48,483 nt of DNA from Verrucomicrobiales bacterium (lineage in GTDB: Bacteria; Verrucomicrobiota; Verrucomicrobiia; Verrucomicrobiales; DEV007): the NCBI GenBank assembly GCA_024638765.1, contig JAHEJT010000021.1:1-48483 (forward strand), in the 5' to 3' direction. Each line of letters starts with the position of its first letter. Position 1 is the first letter of the stretch. This document shows, one piece after another, positions 44,366-48,483 of this stretch. The notes below the pieces were generated by a model, which was given only the letters and a program-made list of their open reading frames with translations, searched no databases and was not told the DNA's origin. The position numbers and the translations under genes are program-made.

Positions 44366-45826
44366 ATGCCCGAACCCACCAGCAAACCATCCAAATCTTT
44401 CGCCGACGCCCATGATGAGTGGGTCAGAACGCATACCCCTTCGCCTTGGCGACGGTTTCGCGACAGCAAACTGTTCCCCCCCAGGAACTCATCGAGGGTC
44501 AACAAAACTCTTGGATACCTCTGGCGTATCTTTCTCTTCTCCTGCATTTCTCTGATCTCCTACGAAACGGTCCTGCGCCTGCATCTCAGGAGCGAATCAT
44601 TCGCGGAAATCATGGAGCAGGAACTCCAATCTTTCTTCTCCGCCCAGAGCGTGGAGTGCTCCCCGCTGCGCTGGAAAAATCGCTCCGGCTCCATCGCCTT
44701 TCTCGAAGCCCAGGGTTCCGAGAGCAGCTCTTTCGAAATGTTGCGCGCGGAACGCGTCAATTTCGATCTCACCAGGCTCAAGCTTTTTAGAGAGAATTGG
44801 GCCCTCCGCTCCGTCATGATCCAGCAACTCGAACTCCGCCTCCGGGGAGCCACCCTCCCCGGTGAAGAAGATGAAGCCGGCAGCGAGGTTCCGAAAATCG
44901 GTTTCCTAAAAACGATTCGCCCGCTCAAGGCCGGTTTCGGAGTTAATCAGCAATTTGAAAATCTTTCCCTCGACCGTATCGATGTAACGCAGGCCAACGT
45001 CTACTGGGGTAATACGCCCTACACTCGAGGTTACCTGGAAAAGGGCCGGGTGTCGGCCACCCGCACCGATACCGGATACTCCGTCATCATCAGCTCGGGA
45101 GTCATCCATCAGAACTGGCTTCACGACCTCGATGTGGAAGCTCTTGAATTCACGATTGAAGACGATGCTCTCCACATCCAGAAGGGCGAATTCAGGTTCG
45201 ACCAGAGGGGAACCCTCTCCTTGAAAGGCTCCGTCCAGAGGGGGGAAATCCCGGAACTCGATCTCGAGGTTAACCTGCACTCTATCGAACTGGAGACACT
45301 CCTGGCTAAACAGTTTGCCGCCCGGTTCACCGGGCTCATCGACGCGACGGTGCGCTTAACCGGATCTCCGAACTCCCCTGCAGGCGTACGCTCCAGCGGA
45401 ACCGTCACGGTGCGGGAAGGAATCCTTCGCGGTATCGAAGCGCTTGAAACGCTTACTTCCATCTCCGCGGATCAGCGTTTCCGGCGTCTCAAGATCTCCG
45501 AAGGCGATCTCAACTTTACAGCGGGCAATGGGGTCATCGAGGTCTCCCGTTTCAGCCTCAGCGGAAACGATTTCGCGAAGCTCCGCGGAAATCTCGTCTA
45601 CTCCGAGAGCAGCAACGAGTTCCGGGGAAAAATGCACCTCGGCATTCAGGCCCACACCCTCGCCAAGTACCCCGCCCTCATCGAAGCACGCTTCCCGCTG
45701 GAAGAGGATAATCTTCGTTGGAACGAGAGCGAACTGCAGGGCACCCTCGACAGCCTGAGCTCCACGCTGGCCTCCGAGCTGGCGCGCGACGTGCGCAAGA
45801 TCATGCTCCAGGGCGAAGCGAAATAA
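44366..45826 (+). CDS. AsmA-like membrane-anchored protein of unknown function
   Basis: From the ATG at 44366 (MPEPTSKPSKSF) the protein has 486 residues; an upstream start at 44330 is less likely. One membrane segment lies at about 48-67 (LWRIFLFSCISLISYETVL), so the long C-terminal part faces the periplasm. That part is beta-rich with repeated hydrophobic strands, such as LSLDRIDVTQANVYWGNTPY, LSLKGSVQRGEIPELDLEVN and VIEVSRFSLSGNDFAKLRGN. This pattern is like AsmA/DUF3971-type proteins that move or assemble outer-membrane lipids, but no sequence signature is decisive. It is divergent from scpA and followed by a palindrome and the DUF3500-like gene. Function not assigned. Confidence 0.7.
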   Translation: MPEPTSKPSKSFADAHDEWVRTHTPSPWRRFRDSKLFPPRNSSRVNKTLGYLWRIFLFSCISLISYETVLRLHLRSESFAEIMEQELQSFFSAQSVECSPLRWKNRSGSIAFLEAQGSESSSFEMLRAERVNFDLTRLKLFRENWALRSVMIQQLELRLRGATLPGEEDEAGSEVPKIGFLKTIRPLKAGFGVNQQFENLSLDRIDVTQANVYWGNTPYTRGYLEKGRVSATRTDTGYSVIISSGVIHQNWLHDLDVEALEFTIEDDALHIQKGEFRFDQRGTLSLKGSVQRGEIPELDLEVNLHSIELETLLAKQFAARFTGLIDATVRLTGSPNSPAGVRSSGTVTVREGILRGIEALETLTSISADQRFRRLKISEGDLNFTAGNGVIEVSRFSLSGNDFAKLRGNLVYSESSNEFRGKMHLGIQAHTLAKYPALIEARFPLEEDNLRWNESELQGTLDSLSSTLASELARDVRKIMLQGEAK

Positions 45827-45945
45827 ATCGGCAAGCCGACAGGATTCTACCACGACAGGGTCGCAAGAGCCGCCTGCCCGCCCACGCAGTCGACACCCCC
45901 GAGGTAGCCGAGCGTCCCTTGGCACCATCCCGCGCACCCGCAAGT

Positions 45946-45983
45946 GTAACAATTTTTCATAAACGTTCATGAAAAATTGTTAC
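45946..45983. repeat. 38-bp near-perfect palindrome
   Basis: GTAACAATTTTTCAT and ATGAAAAATTGTTAC are exact complements, and the AACGTT core is itself palindromic; only one central base pair (A opposite C) breaks the symmetry. It is AT-rich in GC-rich surroundings and lies in a 286-base spacer without a gene, between two plus-strand genes. Its strand symmetry allows both an operator and a terminator role. Confidence 0.8.
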
Positions 45984-46112
45984 GCCTCGGCGATCGCCTC
46001 CCTGGGACTGAGGGTCAGGAGGGGATCGCATCGCTCCGAGAACCCGTGCCCGGGACCGCAACCGGCCTCCATTCCGCTGGTTTCATCCCAAAACACCTGC
46101 TAGAGTCCCCTT

Positions 46113-47174
46113 ATGAACCCTCGTCCCTGTCCCGATTGCAATCCTGCCGGAAAACTCGATGACTCCCTCACCCGGCGGGCATTTATCAAACAGTCAGCCG
46201 GCAGCGCCGCAGCCCTCTCGGCAGGAGCGCTCATCCCCGGCCTCGCCGAAGCCGCTAAACCCAAGGGAACGCAACCGCCCTCCGATTCCTCGTCCGAAAC
46301 CCTCGTCAAGACTCTCTACGACAGCCTTAACGATGGTCAGCGGGACGCCGTTTGCTTTCCCTTCGACCACCCGCGCCGGCTCGAAGTCGATAACAATTGG
46401 CATATCACCAAGACCGCCGTTTCCGATTTTGCGCGCGACCAGCAGGAGATGATTCGTGAGATCTTCATGGGCCTGCACAGTCCGGAATATGCGGACAAGG
46501 TTTACCGCCAGGTTGTCCACGACAGCGGGCGCAAGGGCTTCGAAAGCAGTTCCATCGCCCTCTTCGGCGAACCCGGGGAGGAAAAATTCGAATTCGTCCT
46601 TACCGGGCGACATTGCACGCGCCGCTGCGATGGCGACTCCGTGAAGGGCGCCGCCTTCGGAGGACCGATCTTTTACGGACATGCCGCGGAGAGCTTTAAC
46701 GAGGGACCCAAACACAAAGGCAATGTTTACTGGTTCCAGGCGAAGCGCGCCAACGAAGTATTTCAGATGTTCGACGGGAAGCAGCGCGAAATGGCTCTGC
46801 TCGATTACGGCCGGCGCGAACGCGGCACCGACACCGTCAAGCTCACCGGAAAAAAGAGCGGCCTGGACGGAATCCCGGTATCCGAACTCACTTCCGATCA
46901 GAAAGATCTCACCCGCAAAGTCATGCACGATTTGCTCGCGCCCTTCCGCGAGAGCGACCGCACCGAATCGATGAAATACGTTGAGGCCAACGGCTTCGAT
47001 AATCTCCACCTCGCCTTTTATCAGATGCAGGACATCGGCGATGACGGCGTCTGGGATGTCTGGCAGATCGAGGGTCCGTCCATGGTCTGGTATTTCCGTG
47101 GAAAACCCCACGTCCACGCTTGGGCGCACATCCGGGAGAGTGCCTTCGAATCCGGCGATCCCTTCAACGCCTGA
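46113..47174 (+). CDS. Tat-exported DUF3500-like protein
   Basis: A 353-residue protein with a twin-arginine signal (LTRRAFIKQSAG, residues 20-31, then a hydrophobic, Ala-rich stretch to about 50). The mature part has the pattern of the DUF3500 family: an N-terminal LYDSLNDGQRDAVCFPFDHP near residue 68, GRHCTRRCDGDSVKGAAFGG in the middle, and FYQMQDIGDDGVWDVWQIEG and WYFRGKPHVHAWAHI toward the end. The conserved His residues could bind a metal or substrate. The family is of unknown function. An N-terminal CPDC pair before the signal is odd. It is not in an operon; the next gene starts 170 bases later. Confidence 0.65.
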   Translation: MNPRPCPDCNPAGKLDDSLTRRAFIKQSAGSAAALSAGALIPGLAEAAKPKGTQPPSDSSSETLVKTLYDSLNDGQRDAVCFPFDHPRRLEVDNNWHITKTAVSDFARDQQEMIREIFMGLHSPEYADKVYRQVVHDSGRKGFESSSIALFGEPGEEKFEFVLTGRHCTRRCDGDSVKGAAFGGPIFYGHAAESFNEGPKHKGNVYWFQAKRANEVFQMFDGKQREMALLDYGRRERGTDTVKLTGKKSGLDGIPVSELTSDQKDLTRKVMHDLLAPFRESDRTESMKYVEANGFDNLHLAFYQMQDIGDDGVWDVWQIEGPSMVWYFRGKPHVHAWAHIRESAFESGDPFNA

Positions 47175-47343
47175 TCCTGCCACCAGAATGACACAGGGGC
47201 GTGTCGCCGCAGCCGCGAATCCTGAACCGCCAGGCCTGACACGGCCTTTCTTGTCCCGCGCCTGCCGCATTTTGTCTTAATCTCACTTCGCCTTCTCCAT
47301 TCCGGTTGATTCGCCGCCTTTCGTGGTCTCCAATGAAAGGAGG

Positions 47344-47841
47344 ATGAAGGTCGCCATTCTCAGCGATATTCACGATCGGCTGGATCACCTCGAAAGCGCC
47401 CTCAAAAGCGTCACCGCCGAGGGCGCCGCACATCTTTGCTTTCTAGGGGACTTCTGCGCGCCCTTCTCACTGGCACAGCTTGCCGAAGGTTTTCAGGGAG
47501 CCATTGACGCAGTCTTTGGGAACAACGATGGAGATCAGTATCTGCTTTGCAAGATCGCGGAGAAGTTCGATCACGTGACTCTTCACGGACACCTCGCCGA
47601 GCTGCATCTCGAAGGGCGCGATATCGCGCTCAATCATTACCCTGATATCTCCAGGCGGCTCGCCGAATCCGGCGCTTATCACGCCGTCTTCAGCGGGCAC
47701 GATCATGAGCAATACACCCACCTGATCAAATCCACTCTCTGGGCCAACCCTGGCGAAATCATGGGGCGCTTCGGTCATCCCAGTTACGGCCTTTACGACA
47801 CTGAAACCAACGAATTTGTGCACGTCCCCATCAACCCATAA
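47344..47841 (+). CDS. YfcE/MJ0936-type metallophosphoesterase
   Basis: From the ATG at 47344 (MKVAILSDIH) the protein has 165 residues; a GTG at 47323 would add seven and the AGGAGG touches the ATG directly. The calcineurin-like metal sites are visible: D8 and H10 in SDIHDR, the Asp in LGDFCAP, GNNDGDQY, the His in NHYPD, and GHDHEQY near the end. The single-domain form is like YfcE/MJ0936, a small phosphodiesterase with unknown natural substrate. It is 19 bases upstream of the YbaK-like gene on the same strand, so they probably form an operon. Cytoplasmic, no signal peptide. Confidence 0.88.
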   Translation: MKVAILSDIHDRLDHLESALKSVTAEGAAHLCFLGDFCAPFSLAQLAEGFQGAIDAVFGNNDGDQYLLCKIAEKFDHVTLHGHLAELHLEGRDIALNHYPDISRRLAESGAYHAVFSGHDHEQYTHLIKSTLWANPGEIMGRFGHPSYGLYDTETNEFVHVPINP

Positions 47842-47860
47842 CTGAAAGGACCCGGAAGTC

Positions 47861-48322
47861 ATGCCTATCCAGAAGCTGAAAGAATTTCTCGATAACGAAG
47901 GAGTGAAATACGTCGCGATCCGGCATTCCCCCGCCTTCACCGCCCAGGAGATCGCCGAGTCAGCGCATATCCCGGGAAATGAACTGGCCAAGACCGTGAT
48001 GATCAAAATCGACGGCCAATCCGCGATGGCGGTCCTGCCGGCTTCGAAGCGCATTAATATTGCCCGGTTCGACGAGCAACTGGGAGGGAAGGGGGTCGAG
48101 TTGTCCGACGAAGCGGAGTTCGAAGCTCTCTTCCCGGGATGCGAAACCGGGGCCATGCCGCCTTTTGGCAACCTCTACGGGCTCGACGTTTACGTGGAAC
48201 CCAGTCTGGCCGAAGACGAGGAAATCGTGTTCAACGCGGGCACTCACACCGAGCTCCTTCGCCTCCCTTACAAGGACTTCGAGAGACTGGCAAAACCCAA
48301 AGTCCTGTCCTTCGCCTTCTGA
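47861..48322 (+). CDS. YbaK/ProX-type aminoacyl-tRNA deacylase-like protein
   Basis: A 153-residue protein of the YbaK/EbsC fold, which removes wrongly attached amino acids from tRNA (editing in trans). Motifs: HSPAFTAQEIAESAHIPGNE near the start, LAKTVMIKIDG holding the conserved Lys, FPGCETGAMPPFGNLYGLDV and the C-terminal AGTHTELLRLPYKDFERL. Its size is normal for the free-standing family. Which tRNA it edits cannot be told from sequence alone. AAAGGA ten bases upstream fits the ATG at 47861. It likely shares a transcript with the phosphoesterase before it. A tandem repeat array begins right after its stop. Confidence 0.88.
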   Translation: MPIQKLKEFLDNEGVKYVAIRHSPAFTAQEIAESAHIPGNELAKTVMIKIDGQSAMAVLPASKRINIARFDEQLGGKGVELSDEAEFEALFPGCETGAMPPFGNLYGLDVYVEPSLAEDEEIVFNAGTHTELLRLPYKDFERLAKPKVLSFAF

Positions 48323-48334
48323 CACCCGCCCGGT

Positions 48335-48440
48335 GGAGCCGATACCCCCCCTGTGGAGCCGATACCCGCCCGGCGGAGCCGATACCCGCCCGGCGGAGCC
48401 GATACCCGCCCTGTGGAGCCGATACCCGCTCTCTGGAGCC
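48335..48440. repeat. 20-bp tandem repeat, six units
   Basis: The unit GGAGCCGATACCCGCCCGGC recurs with exact 20-base spacing: GGAGCC starts at 48335, 48355, 48375, 48395, 48415 and 48435. Units differ at a few positions (CCGGC, CCTGT, TCTCT), and the last is incomplete. It follows the deacylase stop directly. No spacers separate the units, so it is not a CRISPR array. Confidence 0.85.
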
Positions 48441-48483
48441 GCATTGCAGGGGATCCCACCCACAGCGGTCACTTCAGCAACGC

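Noticed and set aside
43433-44434. N-terminally extended ScpA of 333 residues
   Set aside because: The extra 88 residues upstream of the TTG at 44170 do not resemble ScpA and overlap the divergent control region.
45977-46162. 61-codon frame near the palindrome
   Set aside because: It starts inside the palindrome and runs into the DUF3500-like gene in another frame; no motif.
48335-48440. CRISPR array
   Set aside because: Units follow each other without spacers and are only 20 bases long; no cas gene is seen.
1-48483. tRNA, rRNA, tmRNA or SRP RNA genes
   Set aside because: Spacers were read for such genes and none had a convincing pattern; a covariance-model search would be needed to exclude them.

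Overview
The window reads as chromosomal DNA from a free-living member of the PVC superphylum, most likely Verrucomicrobiota. The call rests on a combination of families rather than one marker: an exported formylglycine sulfatase, two Gfo/Idh/MocA oxidoreductases (one with a twin-arginine signal), a PSCyt1-type c-type cytochrome lipoprotein, PQQ-like and sorbosone-dehydrogenase-like beta-propellers, an FG-GAP/choice-of-anchor protein and DapA-like/epimerase neighbours. The DNA is GC-rich, most starts lack a strong Shine-Dalgarno, and the spacers are full of short palindromic and tandem repeats. No phage, integrase, intact insertion sequence, CRISPR array, rRNA or tRNA was recognised.

Left part (1-13 kb): a PHP-type metallohydrolase cut by the left edge is divergent from a sulfatase; then come a double-domain alpha/beta-hydrolase, aroE, a Tat-exported Gfo/Idh oxidoreductase, an XRE-type regulator with its own palindromic operator candidate, an SDR dehydrogenase, an exported intradiol dioxygenase and a coiled-coil membrane-anchored protein. 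The spacers carry a REP-like family (four copies) and several tracts of 7-, 9- or 10-bp micro-repeats.

Middle part (13-31 kb): a possible 26-residue membrane peptide, a second Gfo/Idh protein, a PQQ-like propeller, an FG-GAP protein, a translationally coupled pair (blue-copper protein plus beta-propeller), an EF-hand/deiodinase-like redox protein, a GNAT protein, a DapA-like aldolase with an epimerase, a PSCyt1 cytochrome, comM/yifB and an outer-membrane barrel. This looks like a periplasmic oxidative and carbohydrate-handling assortment, not one operon.

Right part (31-48 kb) is core housekeeping: a sigma-70 factor with an unusual AT-hook tail, then on the minus strand pyk, glgX, gltB, pheA, scpB and scpA, followed on the plus strand by an AsmA-like protein, a Tat-exported DUF3500-like protein, a YfcE-like phosphoesterase and a YbaK-like deacylase. 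The window ends in a six-copy 20-bp tandem repeat.

No single unmistakably new system is present. The strongest leads are the family of intergenic micro-repeat tracts whose sequences differ but whose period is mostly seven, the AT-hook sigma factor, the XRE regulator with an orphan C-terminal domain and operator, and the copper protein/propeller pair.
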